Of a stretch of 17,442 nt of DNA, positions 7,569 to 14,125 are shown piece by piece. The DNA is from CAYOEJ01 sp964403015 (GTDB taxonomy: Bacteria > Actinomycetota > Actinomycetes > Actinomycetales > Actinomycetaceae), in the NCBI GenBank assembly GCA_964403015.1, contig CAYOEJ010000033.1, forward strand, positions 1-17,442. The letters run 5' to 3'. The notes under the pieces are model-generated. The model saw only the letters and a list, made by a program, of their open reading frames with translations. It did not search any database and was not told the origin of the DNA. The number at the start of each line of letters is the position of its first letter. Within the stretch, counting starts at the first letter, position 1. Made by a program: the position numbers and the translations under genes.

Positions 7569-7612
7569 ATAGCCCAGCTCCTCGATGAGGAGCTGGGCTA
7601 TCTTTGATTTTT
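7569..7612 (+). terminator. Intrinsic terminator of tRNA-Ser
   Basis: A perfect 15-bp stem (7569-7583 with 7587-7601, ATAGCCCAGCTCCTC and its complement) with a 3-nt loop is followed by CTTTGATTTTT. It begins 4 bp after the tRNA. Confidence 0.93.
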
Positions 7613-7636
7613 AGCGGTGGCGGAGGAGCCTACAGG

Positions 7637-7648
7637 GGCCTATAGGCC
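7637..7648. repeat. 12-bp perfect palindrome
   Basis: GGCCTATAGGCC lies between the tRNA terminator and the first CRISPR-like repeat. It is identical on both strands. Its role is unknown; it could be a protein site or chance. Confidence 0.3.
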
Positions 7649-7693
7649 AGGCGTGCGGCCCTTCGCAGTCCCATCCCGCTCTACCACTCCAGA

Positions 7694-7844
7694 AACATTT
7701 CCGCTCGCGTAAGGAAGAGGCCCGGCGGCACCCCGCGAACCCTACTGTGATGGACTTACCCCCGCTCGTGCGGGAAAGAGTGCAGGAACAAGGATTTACC
7801 GACACCGGGACGTGCCTTTCCCCCGCTCGTGCGGGGAAGAGAGC
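7694..7844. CRISPR. Decayed CRISPR array remnant, type I-E-like, three repeats
   Basis: Three related repeats begin at 7694, 7755 and 7816, exactly 61 bp apart. Repeats 2 and 3 differ at only 2 of 26 core positions and share CCCCCGCTCGTGCGGG, a hairpin core like that of type I-E repeats. Repeat 1 keeps CGCTCG and GAAGAG at the same offsets but is otherwise eroded. A 29-bp repeat plus 32-bp spacer makes 61, the standard I-E geometry. No cas gene or further copy at the 61-bp phase was found on either side. The array lies in the roughly 340-bp gene-free stretch (7613-7953) after tRNA-Ser. The rest of that stretch holds only a palindrome, a 10-bp tandem duplication at 7872-7891 and a weak hairpin (7895-7916). 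Orientation is unclear. Confidence 0.65.
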
Positions 7845-7871
7845 ACGCTCAAGCTGTTCGCTGGATGTCAT

Positions 7872-7891
7872 CGGCGTGTCGCGGCGTGTCG
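7872..7891. repeat. 10-bp tandem duplication
   Basis: CGGCGTGTCG occurs twice head to tail just downstream of the CRISPR remnant, in the non-coding stretch before the lipoprotein stop. It is probably a replication-slippage product. Confidence 0.5.
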
Positions 7892-7953
7892 CCATGCTTA
7901 CCGCTACAGATAAGCACCGAGAGCACACAGTCGCAGCGTGCCGCCGCTCAGCG

Positions 7954-8775
7954 TTACTCAGTCACCGTGAACGAAGTAAACAGGGCTTGGAGCGCACGGT
8001 ACTGCTCAGAGTCCGCGTACTGGGCCAACTCGTCATAGGCGAAAGGCAGTGGTTCCTCGCCACCCTCGCCGCCAACCGTAGCGACCATCAGCACGTTGCC
8101 TGGCGCATCGGACTCATAGGTCTCATGGCTCCACACCCACGCATCCTCTGGAGGTTCAGAACCTTCGGGAGCATTCACCAGAGTCATGTAGATGCGGTAC
8201 TCACATTCAGTCATGGGATCCTCAGCCTCACCTTCGAGGCAGGTGCTCTTAGCCTCGGATACCAACCAGGCGTCGTAACCTTCGATGTATCCGCCCGGGA
8301 TCTCAACGGTCTCGATGTTCTCGACGTGCGCGGGCGGAACGCCATCACTGTCGGTGGCAATATTGACGTTTATATTTCCGACATGGATGCCAGCCGGATC
8401 GATGATCGCGTATGACTGGCTGGGCTCACCGTTTGCCCATTCGTAACCCGAATCATCAATGCCACCTACGCCTGTTTCGAACTCATATCCTTCTGGAAGC
8501 GTCCAACTGAACGTTCCGTTGGCAGATTCGAAGGTTTCACCAAGCGCGACATCGCCGTCAGTCGGCTCTTCCGTAGTCGCTTCCTCAGTGGTCGGCTCTT
8601 CGGTGGTCGCTTCCTCAGCGGTTGGTTCTTCCGTAGGCTCTTCGGGAGCTTCAGTGGTCTCAACCGGACTCGCGTCGGTCGTTGGGTCATCGGCGCCATC
8701 GCTCGAGCTGCAAGCAGCCGTAGTGAGCGTAAGGGCGGAAATTAAGGCTAGGGATCGGGTGAGCTTCGCGGACAT
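7954..8775 (-). CDS. Secreted lipoprotein with TEE-rich stalk
   Basis: The 273-residue protein starts at ATG 8775, with GGGAG seven bases upstream; the frame extends further back, but that part has no SD and runs into the divergent gene. A signal peptide (MSAKLTRSLALISALTLTTA) ends at a lipobox with lipidated C22. A low-complexity acidic stalk of repeated TTEEATTEEP-like units spans about 33-72. A C-terminal globular domain follows, beginning GETFESANGTFSWTLPEGYEF, with two closely spaced cysteines (TCLEGEAEDPMTEC) that could form a disulfide outside the cell. It is probably anchored to the outer face of the membrane with the stalk crossing the wall. The globular domain was not recognised, so no substrate is proposed. 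Confidence 0.88.
   Translation of the reverse strand: MSAKLTRSLALISALTLTTAACSSSDGADDPTTDASPVETTEAPEEPTEEPTAEEATTEEPTTEEATTEEPTDGDVALGETFESANGTFSWTLPEGYEFETGVGGIDDSGYEWANGEPSQSYAIIDPAGIHVGNINVNIATDSDGVPPAHVENIETVEIPGGYIEGYDAWLVSEAKSTCLEGEAEDPMTECEYRIYMTLVNAPEGSEPPEDAWVWSHETYESDAPGNVLMVATVGGEGGEEPLPFAYDELAQYADSEQYRALQALFTSFTVTE
8561..8638. repeat. 30-bp coding tandem repeat in the lipoprotein stalk
   Basis: About 2.6 copies of a 30-bp unit start at 8561, 8591 and 8621 (GTCGGCTCTT, GTCGGCTCTT, GTTGGTTCTT). Each encodes about ten residues of the Thr/Glu-rich stalk. The period is a multiple of three, so copy-number changes would lengthen or shorten the stalk in frame. Confidence 0.85.
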
Positions 8776-8805
8776 TGTAAATCTCCCTTCGTCGCGAATA
8801 CCTCC

Positions 8806-8834
8806 ATCGTACGCACTGTAAATGTGAACGGAAA
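8806..8834 (-). promoter_or_regulatory. Candidate promoter of the lipoprotein gene
   Basis: On the complement, TTTCCG (8834-8829), a 17-bp spacer and TACGAT (8811-8806, fits TANNNT). It would give a leader of about 25 nt containing the GGGAG ribosome-binding site. The -35 match is weak. Confidence 0.35.
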
Positions 8835-8929
8835 CACTAATTACTCTTGATTTCTCACCTCTGAATTGATAACGCGAACCCTCCAAAAGCCCTCTATTTG
8901 CCTCGGTTTTGCTCCTAACACGCGCCGGG

Positions 8930-8956
8930 TTGACTATGAGCGCGAGGTCATTTAAT
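8930..8956 (+). promoter_or_regulatory. Alternative promoter for the LytR_C gene
   Basis: TTGACT (8930-8935) with TTTAAT (8951-8956) after a short 15-bp spacer would start transcription near 8963. The hexamers are good but the spacing is tight. It competes with the leaderless option at 8979-8984. Confidence 0.3.
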
Positions 8957-8978
8957 CGCGCACACGGCGGAACTGGGA

Positions 8979-8984
8979 TAAATT
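8979..8984 (+). promoter_or_regulatory. Candidate -10 element of a leaderless LytR_C transcript
   Basis: TAAATT is followed by 7 nt and the GTG start at 8992, and no Shine-Dalgarno sequence is present. The spacing suits a leaderless mRNA. No clear -35 was seen at the matching distance. Confidence 0.35.
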
Positions 8985-8991
8985 TGGTTTC

Positions 8992-9576
8992 GTGACTTCT
9001 CAAAGCCCCCAGCTCGACGCACGAGCCGAGTACAAGAAACGCGTTCAGCAGCGTCAAACCGTCATTTTCGGATCGATTACGGCGGTGCTTGCAGTGTTAC
9101 TCCTCGTCGGAACTCTCGTATGGACGGGCTTGCTCCCATTCCCGTTTAACAAGGAGTTTTCGCGCCCGTCCGCCGAGGATTCAGCGCCAATCCCATGTCC
9201 CGTTGAGGGAATGGGCCCGGCCGCACTCGACACGATCACCGTTCGCGTCTACAACTCCAGCGCAACATCGGGACTCGCAGGCGAGGTGAGCTCGTCACTA
9301 GCCACGCTCGGCGTCGTCGTCAGTGAAACAAGCAACTGGGGCGGCGAAGCGCTCCCGGAAAGCGCCCGTATCTACGCGGGTACCGAGGGCGTCACTTCGG
9401 CCTACACGCTGCGCGCCTACTTCCCCGGCTCCACGATTCACTTCGACCCCACGAACAATTCGGAGGTCGTCGACGTCGTTCTTGGCGAGGGCTGGGTGGA
9501 TATGAACGTTGCCCCCACGCAAGAAGATGTCGACGCCGCCATGCAGCCCATCGAGGGCTGTAGCGCAGCAAGCTAA
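8992..9576 (+). CDS. Membrane-anchored LytR_C domain protein
   Basis: The 194-residue protein starts at GTG. A short cytoplasmic N-terminus is followed by one membrane segment (about 24-46) and an external LytR C-terminal-type domain (about 82-171). Its first strand, TITVRVYNSSATSGLAGEVSS, shows the V-x-N-S-S/G-x-x-x-G-L-A signature. This domain commonly trails LytR-CpsA-Psr enzymes that attach polymers to peptidoglycan, but here it stands alone without the catalytic LCP domain, as in many actinobacterial envelope proteins. C69 and C190 flank the domain and could form a disulfide. It is divergent from the lipoprotein gene, so both may serve the envelope. The exact biochemical role is unknown. 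Confidence 0.88.
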   Translation: MTSQSPQLDARAEYKKRVQQRQTVIFGSITAVLAVLLLVGTLVWTGLLPFPFNKEFSRPSAEDSAPIPCPVEGMGPAALDTITVRVYNSSATSGLAGEVSSSLATLGVVVSETSNWGGEALPESARIYAGTEGVTSAYTLRAYFPGSTIHFDPTNNSEVVDVVLGEGWVDMNVAPTQEDVDAAMQPIEGCSAAS

Positions 9577-9607
9577 CCTAGCGCTCGGCAAACCACGCGC
9601 TTCCGAC

Positions 9608-9631
9608 CTCGCGATGAAGGCCCCGCGCGAG
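9608..9631. terminator. Weak hairpin between converging genes
   Basis: CTCGCG (9608-9613) and CGCGAG (9626-9631) form a 6-bp stem with a 12-nt loop in the 58-bp gap between the LytR_C gene and the permease gene. There is no T-tract, so a factor-independent terminator is uncertain. Confidence 0.25.
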
Positions 9632-9634
9632 AGT

Positions 9635-11008
9635 TCACTGAACCTTCGGTTCGCGATGCAGCGCTCCCGGTTCGAGTTCGGCTCCTCCTGGCGCCGACGC
9701 CGGTGACGCAGCTTCCTGCGACGTGCCCCTCCAGCGCGATACCCACCGCATCAGGTGGTAAATGATGATGGCTGAGAACGATCCAATAGCGATGCCTTCA
9801 AACACCATGTCACCAGCGACCCACGTGTAGTTGGCGATAGCCACCACCATGGCAACCGCAGCCGTGTTGAGGTTCACCGGATCCGAGAAGTCCACGCGGT
9901 TCTGCACCCAGATACGCACGCCCAGCATTCCGATCATGCCATAGAGAACGGTGGCCGCTCCGCCGAGTACTCCTGGCGGAATGGTTGCGATGAGTTGACC
10001 GAACTTGGGGAACATGGACAGTCCTAGGGCGATCACGGCGGCAATCACGTAGGCGACTGTCGAATAGACCCGGGTCGCCGCCATAACACCGATGTTCTCG
10101 GCGTAGGTCGTGGTACCCGAACCGCCGCCCGAGCCAGCGAAGGCCGTGGCGATGCCGTCGGCGAAGAGTGCGCGTCCGGTTATGTCGTCGAGGTCTTGCC
10201 CCGTCATCGCGGAGACCGACTTTACATGGCCCACATTCTCAGCCACCAGCACGAGCACGACCGGAACGAATAGCCCAAGCAGCGACACATCGAAGGCGGG
10301 CGCACGGAAATCTGGGACACCGAGCCACGCTTCATTAGAGATCGCGGTGAAATCAACCTCGCCGCGAATAACGGCGGTCACGTACCCAATAATCACGCCG
10401 ATAAGGATCGATAGTCGGCCGATAATGCCCTTGAAAAGCACTGTCACCGCCAAGACTGACACAATTGTGACCACGGCAGTGACGGGCGCCTGCTGCACGT
10501 TGCCCCACGCTGCGGGCGCGAGGTTAAAGCCAATCAGGGAAACAATTGCCCCCGTAACAATCGGGGGCATGAGCTTGTCGATCCAGTGGGCACCGGCGAA
10601 ATGGACGATCAATCCAACGATCGCCAGCGCCACACCCGTGGCGATAATGCCGCCCTGCGCGAGCGCCGCCTTTGATTCATCGAGCGGCACGCCGCCATTT
10701 GCTACGTACCCGGTCACGGCCCCGATCGGTGCAATCAGCGCGAACGAGGATCCGAGGTAGGACGGCAGGCGCCCGGCAGTTATCAGGAGAAAAAGAATGG
10801 TTCCGATTCCGGTGAAGAACAACGTCGTTGCCGGATCGAAACCAGTAAGTAGCGGGACGAGGAACGTGGCACCAAACATGGCCACCACATGCTGCGCTCC
10901 TATGCCGAACGTCAGCGGCCAAGCCAGCCGCTCATTCGGCTGAACCACCTCTCCGGGAGCGATGGAATATCCATCACCGTGCAATTTCCAACCGAAACGT
11001 CCAGCCAT
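9635..11008 (-). CDS. Uracil/pyrimidine permease (NCS2 family)
   Basis: Proton-linked nucleobase transporter of the inner membrane. Starting at ATG 11008, with a near-perfect AGGAGGG five bases upstream, gives 457 residues with about 12-14 hydrophobic segments. Family features are AENVGHVKSVSAMTG, with E257 and H261 at the substrate site, GRALFADGIATAFAGSGGGSGTTTYAENIGVMAATRVYS, with E304, and an SMFPKFGQLIATIPPGVLGGA block. The TTYAENIGV wording fits the uracil (PyrP/UraA/RutG) branch better than the xanthine or urate branches. The C-terminal 30 residues are a disordered tail. It follows the ASCH gene after 144 bp that hold a structured leader (separate entry). The frame upstream of 11008 runs through that leader and is rejected as coding. 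Confidence 0.92.
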   Translation of the reverse strand: MAGRFGWKLHGDGYSIAPGEVVQPNERLAWPLTFGIGAQHVVAMFGATFLVPLLTGFDPATTLFFTGIGTILFLLITAGRLPSYLGSSFALIAPIGAVTGYVANGGVPLDESKAALAQGGIIATGVALAIVGLIVHFAGAHWIDKLMPPIVTGAIVSLIGFNLAPAAWGNVQQAPVTAVVTIVSVLAVTVLFKGIIGRLSILIGVIIGYVTAVIRGEVDFTAISNEAWLGVPDFRAPAFDVSLLGLFVPVVLVLVAENVGHVKSVSAMTGQDLDDITGRALFADGIATAFAGSGGGSGTTTYAENIGVMAATRVYSTVAYVIAAVIALGLSMFPKFGQLIATIPPGVLGGAATVLYGMIGMLGVRIWVQNRVDFSDPVNLNTAAVAMVVAIANYTWVAGDMVFEGIAIGSFSAIIIYHLMRWVSRWRGTSQEAASPASAPGGAELEPGALHREPKVQ

Positions 11009-11131
11009 TAAGCCCTCCTGAGTGGTGATCTGGGCGCAGCTGGCGCTAACGCCCTCAAGAATGATAGGGCTTGCGTCCTCCTCCCACAAAGGTGCGCCAC
11101 GTGATGGACACCGGTTGCTCGGTATCCGAGA
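11009..11131 (-). promoter_or_regulatory. Structured leader of the permease gene, putative translational switch
   Basis: On the RNA strand, in order: hairpin 1 CTCGG-ATA-CCGAG (11130-11118); hairpin 2 GGTG-T-CCA-loop-TGG-CG-CACC (11112-11091); segment AAGCCCT (11072-11066); AGGGC (11055-11051), overlapping GGGCG (11054-11050); CGCCC (11036-11032); and the Shine-Dalgarno AGGAGGGCTT (11019-11010). GCCCT can pair with AGGGC (10-nt loop) or, as AAGCCCT, with AGGGCTT in the Shine-Dalgarno region over 7 bp, hiding it. GGGCG can in turn pair with CGCCC, which would free AAGCCCT to block the Shine-Dalgarno. This is sequester/anti-sequester logic. It matches no riboswitch class or PyrR site that I recognise. 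The structure is inferred by eye. Confidence 0.5.
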
Positions 11132-11152
11132 CTTACCTTCTCACGGGGGGTA

Positions 11153-11659
11153 TCAGTGCTGGTAGAGCACCTCAAAAAACTCTGTGACGACGCCGGAAGT
11201 CGGCTTGAATTCCAAACCGTAACTTGCGGCTTCCTCACGGAAGACCTTCTCGTGGTCCACATGCCACTGTTCGAGGGTTCCCTCCCCCTCGGCTTCCGCA
11301 ATCTCTGCGCCGACCTCGGCAAACGGCGTCGTTCTCACGTCGGTCGTACGAATAAGTGCGCGCGGACGTCCTGAACCATCGCACAGGATTGCCATATCCC
11401 CGGGTTCGGGAAGCGGAATATCCTCTGCCTCATAGGCGGGCTCGTAGCTCGAGGTAGCGCGCTTGTGGCCGGTGAGCACGAGTTCGCAGAGCCTATCGGC
11501 CATCTCGCGTGAATCACCGAGCGCATAGGCGCCGGGACGCAGGGACGTCAGATCGCTCTGGCCGCCCACGCCCTCGGCGCGATAGAGCTTGCCTGCCGTG
11601 GTGGCACGCGTCCAAAAGGACTCGAGGTCGCCGTCAATTGGATCGAGGATCTGACTCAT
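11153..11659 (-). CDS. ASCH-domain protein, possible RNA/nucleoside-related hydrolase
   Basis: The 168-residue protein starts at ATG 11659, which overlaps the upstream stop as ATGA and has AGGAG before it; a longer frame to 11695 lacks this support. The ASCH (ASC-1 homology) fold shows ELVLTGHKRATSS (about 60-71), PEPGDMAILCDGSGRPRALIRTTDV (about 85-109), then EAEGEGTLEQWHVDHEKVF. K66 and T69 have the K-x-x-T spacing of the catalytic pair in E. coli YqfB, an ASCH N4-acetylcytidine amidohydrolase, and E122 or E124 could be the matching glutamate. Other ASCH proteins bind or cut RNA, so the activity is open. Its position just before a uracil permease makes a pyrimidine-salvage role attractive but unproved. 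Confidence 0.85.
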   Translation of the reverse strand: MSQILDPIDGDLESFWTRATTAGKLYRAEGVGGQSDLTSLRPGAYALGDSREMADRLCELVLTGHKRATSSYEPAYEAEDIPLPEPGDMAILCDGSGRPRALIRTTDVRTTPFAEVGAEIAEAEGEGTLEQWHVDHEKVFREEAASYGLEFKPTSGVVTEFFEVLYQH

Positions 11660-13059
11660 CGCTGGGACTCCTGCCAGTCGCGGACGTTTTGCCACGTCCT
11701 GATATCTGATTCCTTGCGGTTAACGGCCTGCTGCATGTAGGTGGTGGTTCCGATGCGGGTTAGCGCGCTTGCAAAGGTGGCAACGCCGATCGTCATGATG
11801 AGCTTGTGTGCCTTACCCTGCTGACGGCGGCTGTATCCGGCCGTCACAATGGCACCTGCTAGCGCGGACTGCACGGCCGACCCAACGGCCACCATCCACG
11901 GACGATCCACGTAAAGAGTGCGGAATGCCTTCATGAGGCTCGGCTCCACCACTCCCTCGCCAGCGATCTCCCACGCGAGCGTTTCCTCGAACTTCGCCGA
12001 ACTTGAACGAGCCATCATGATCTGCGAGTTCGGGATCGCCGACAAATCGGCGCGGCCCTCCAGCACATCGGCAATTTCAGCCGGCAGTCCAAGGGCGCGA
12101 ATAAACGCGGCAATGCCATCACGCGGATCGCGCAGGAGCGCCTCGCGGATGCTAGAGAACTTCGCATCAATCACGTCGGCCACGGCAAGGCGAGCGATTG
12201 CACCAGCGCCTAGCTCCGAAATGACGAACTCTTCGGCCGCGCTGCCCTTCTCGATCCACTCGAAGATGGGAAGCTCGCCGGTCCAGTCCCAGGTCGCACG
12301 GGTATTGTCCCGATCCACAATGAGCATCGGATTCTCATCTTGCGTGCGATCTGTAGAAAGTGCGATCACGTGCGACGGGCGCGGGAAAACTCGACGGTAA
12401 GCATCGATGGATTCGTGCGCCACCATCACTCGCGAGTCGCCAAGCTTCGACACCGCAAGTGGCGTGTTCTCTGCCGCGGCAATGCTTGAAATCTCTGCCA
12501 TCGAGACGTCCGCGACCACCATCATGGGGCCTGGATCGAGTTCCGGCATGGCTTCGCCGTTCAGGCCGTCGCCTTTCGGGTCCCCGCTGGCCACACCGTC
12601 GTCGGCAGAACCATCGTGAGCCGCACTGTCATTGGGCGAACCGTCACCGGCTAAACCTGCGTCGTCGGTACCGTGCGCTCCGGCGTCGTTTGCGAAGCCC
12701 TCAGTGTCGTTTGCCGAGCCCTCAAAGTCGTCGACGTCAACGTCCACGGAACCCAAATCAATCGGGCCGTGAAGCACTACGCCGCCAACCTCCACGGCGA
12801 CCTTCCGCAGGCGCTCCTGCAGGTGTGCCGCAAAGTCGCTAATTGAGCGGCCGCGAAATACGGTGCCCTCCTCGTCGAGGGTCGCAATCCGGCGGCGTCG
12901 GCCCGCAATGGCCAGTTCGAAGTCGTAACCCTGATCGCCGTCGTGCCGACCGCGCCCAAGAATGCGTTCCTCCGCGAAAATAGCGAGGATTTCCGCATCC
13001 GACGTCAAAGACGGATCGAGCTTCTCAATGTGTCCACGAACAGATCGCCATGATGTCAT
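11656..13059 (-). CDS. Unrecognised protein with acidic linker and C-terminal membrane pair
   Basis: This 467-residue protein starts at ATG with AAAGGAGAA seven bases upstream. Residues 1-100 form a basic/hydrophobic mixed domain (GYDFELAIAGRRRRIATLDEEGTVFRGRS). Residues 105-178 are an Asp/Gly/Ala/Asn-rich low-complexity linker with a 7-residue repeat (FEGSAND, TEGFAND). Residues 179-385 form a second folded region, and two hydrophobic segments (about 388-408 and 418-436) form a hairpin with a basic loop (YSRRQQGKAHK), leaving a short hydrophilic tail. No signal peptide is present, so the large N-terminal part is probably cytoplasmic and membrane-tethered. It overlaps the ASCH gene by 4 bp and follows rlmB by 88 bp. 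No family was recognised. Confidence 0.85.
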   Translation of the reverse strand: MTSWRSVRGHIEKLDPSLTSDAEILAIFAEERILGRGRHDGDQGYDFELAIAGRRRRIATLDEEGTVFRGRSISDFAAHLQERLRKVAVEVGGVVLHGPIDLGSVDVDVDDFEGSANDTEGFANDAGAHGTDDAGLAGDGSPNDSAAHDGSADDGVASGDPKGDGLNGEAMPELDPGPMMVVADVSMAEISSIAAAENTPLAVSKLGDSRVMVAHESIDAYRRVFPRPSHVIALSTDRTQDENPMLIVDRDNTRATWDWTGELPIFEWIEKGSAAEEFVISELGAGAIARLAVADVIDAKFSSIREALLRDPRDGIAAFIRALGLPAEIADVLEGRADLSAIPNSQIMMARSSSAKFEETLAWEIAGEGVVEPSLMKAFRTLYVDRPWMVAVGSAVQSALAGAIVTAGYSRRQQGKAHKLIMTIGVATFASALTRIGTTTYMQQAVNRKESDIRTWQNVRDWQESQR

Positions 13060-13091
13060 CGAGTTCTCCTTTCCTTTTCATTCAGCATAGT

Positions 13092-13106
13092 GCCGAACGT
13101 ATCGGC
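13092..13106. promoter_or_regulatory. Small inverted repeat before the 467-residue protein gene
   Basis: GCCGA (13092-13096) and TCGGC (13102-13106) flank ACGTA in the 88-bp gap between rlmB and the next gene. On the complement a TATGCT (fits TANNNT) lies just downstream, so an operator next to a promoter is conceivable. The evidence is thin. Confidence 0.2.
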
Positions 13107-13129
13107 CGGATAGGGCGCCAAAGTAACTG

Positions 13130-13145
13130 CCAAGCGAACTCTTGG
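13130..13145 (-). terminator. Possible weak terminator after rlmB
   Basis: CCAAG and CTTGG form a 5-bp stem around a 6-nt loop, 2 bp after the rlmB stop, followed on the RNA strand by CAGTTACTTT. The stem is short and the T-tract poor, so it may only attenuate read-through into the downstream genes. Confidence 0.3.
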
Positions 13146-13147
13146 TG

Positions 13148-14125
13148 TCAGAGCGAAAGGTCGCGGCGGCGCTGGTCAATCTGGTAGAGCGAAATGCCCG
13201 TTGCCACGGCCGCGTTGAGCGACTCCATCTCGGAGGCGATGGGGATCGACGCGATCACGTCGCACGTGTCGCGCACAAGCCGCGCGAGGCCCTTGCCCTC
13301 GGATCCGGTGACGATAACCAGTGGCACGTCTGCCAGATCCACCTTGTCGATCGTGGTTTCCGCTTCGCCATCAAGGCCGACGACGAAGTAGCCCTGGTCC
13401 TTGAGCTGCTCCAGCGCACGAACCAAGTTCGTTTCGCGGGCAACCGGAACGCGTGCTGCTGCACCAGCCGAAACCTTCCACACCGTGGCGTTCACGCTGG
13501 CCGAGCGGCGTTCGGGGATGAGAACTCCGTCCGCACGGAACGCCGACGCCGAGCGCATAACCGCACCAAGATTGTGGGGGTCCGTGACGGAGTCGAGCGC
13601 GACGATGAGGCCGAGATGATCGTTGTCGTGGGCGGCGTCGACGAGATCCTCGAGGTCCACGTACTCGTGGGGCGGCACCTCAATAGCCACGCCTTGGTGG
13701 ACGGCGCCATCGGTCATCTTGTCGAGTTCTTGGCGCGTGACCTCGATGAGCGGTGCTCCGGACTCGGAGGCGGCCGCGATCACGCGTGCCACCCGCTCGT
13801 CGTTCGCGAGCGCCGCTACGAGGAATACGCGGCTGTATGGAATTCCCGACGCAACCGCTTCCACAACCGGGTTACGGCCGGCGACGAGCTCGTGGCCCTC
13901 AGCGAGGTGGAGGTGGCCGCGCAGTTTCGGGCCGGCAGCGCGTGCCGCTGCGGCATCCTTGGCCTGCTTCTTCTTGTAGGCCGCGTGGTAGGTGCGATCC
14001 TCGGCTTTAGGCGTGGGGCCCTTCCCTTCTAGACCCCGACGACGTTGCCCGCCACTTCCTACCTTCGAGCCCTTTTTTGCGCCCTTGCGCACGGCGCCTG
14101 GGCGGCCAAAATGACCTGTCGACAT
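13148..14125 (-). CDS. rlmB: 23S rRNA 2'-O-methyltransferase, RlmB/TrmH family
   Basis: SPOUT-class enzyme expected to methylate the ribose of G2251 (E. coli numbering) in the peptidyl-transferase P-loop of 23S rRNA, using SAM. The 325 residues include an arginine/lysine/glycine-rich N-terminal extension of about 75, usual in actinobacteria and absent from E. coli RlmB (243 residues). The substrate-binding domain starts at GHELVAGRNPVVEAV (77-91). Motif 1 is LDSVTDPHNLGAVMRSA (177-193; N185, R191), motif 2 IVTGSEGKGL (271-280), motif 3 IPIASEMESLNAAVATGI (294-311; S302, N304), which together form the trefoil knot. It shares one base with cysS (TGATG), so translation is coupled; the cysS-rlmB pair is common in actinobacteria. 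Specificity within the family is by similarity only. Confidence 0.93.
   Translation of the reverse strand: MSTGHFGRPGAVRKGAKKGSKVGSGGQRRRGLEGKGPTPKAEDRTYHAAYKKKQAKDAAAARAAGPKLRGHLHLAEGHELVAGRNPVVEAVASGIPYSRVFLVAALANDERVARVIAAASESGAPLIEVTRQELDKMTDGAVHQGVAIEVPPHEYVDLEDLVDAAHDNDHLGLIVALDSVTDPHNLGAVMRSASAFRADGVLIPERRSASVNATVWKVSAGAAARVPVARETNLVRALEQLKDQGYFVVGLDGEAETTIDKVDLADVPLVIVTGSEGKGLARLVRDTCDVIASIPIASEMESLNAAVATGISLYQIDQRRRDLSL

Noticed and set aside
7611..7928. Minus-strand open frame of 105 codons across the CRISPR remnant
   Set aside because: It is repetitive Arg/Ser-rich text covering the 61-bp spaced repeats, with no recognisable domain.
7747..8415. Plus-strand open frame of 222 codons
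   Set aside because: It is antisense to the lipoprotein gene for most of its length and starts inside a CRISPR-like spacer; the minus-strand gene has the signal peptide, lipobox and ribosome-binding site.
11009..11089. 27-residue N-terminal extension of the permease
   Set aside because: The ATG at 11008 has an ideal Shine-Dalgarno sequence and the expected family N-terminus; the extension is the structured leader.
13142..14032. Plus-strand open frame of 296 codons
   Set aside because: It is a shadow of rlmB on the opposite strand; the SPOUT motifs are all on the minus strand.
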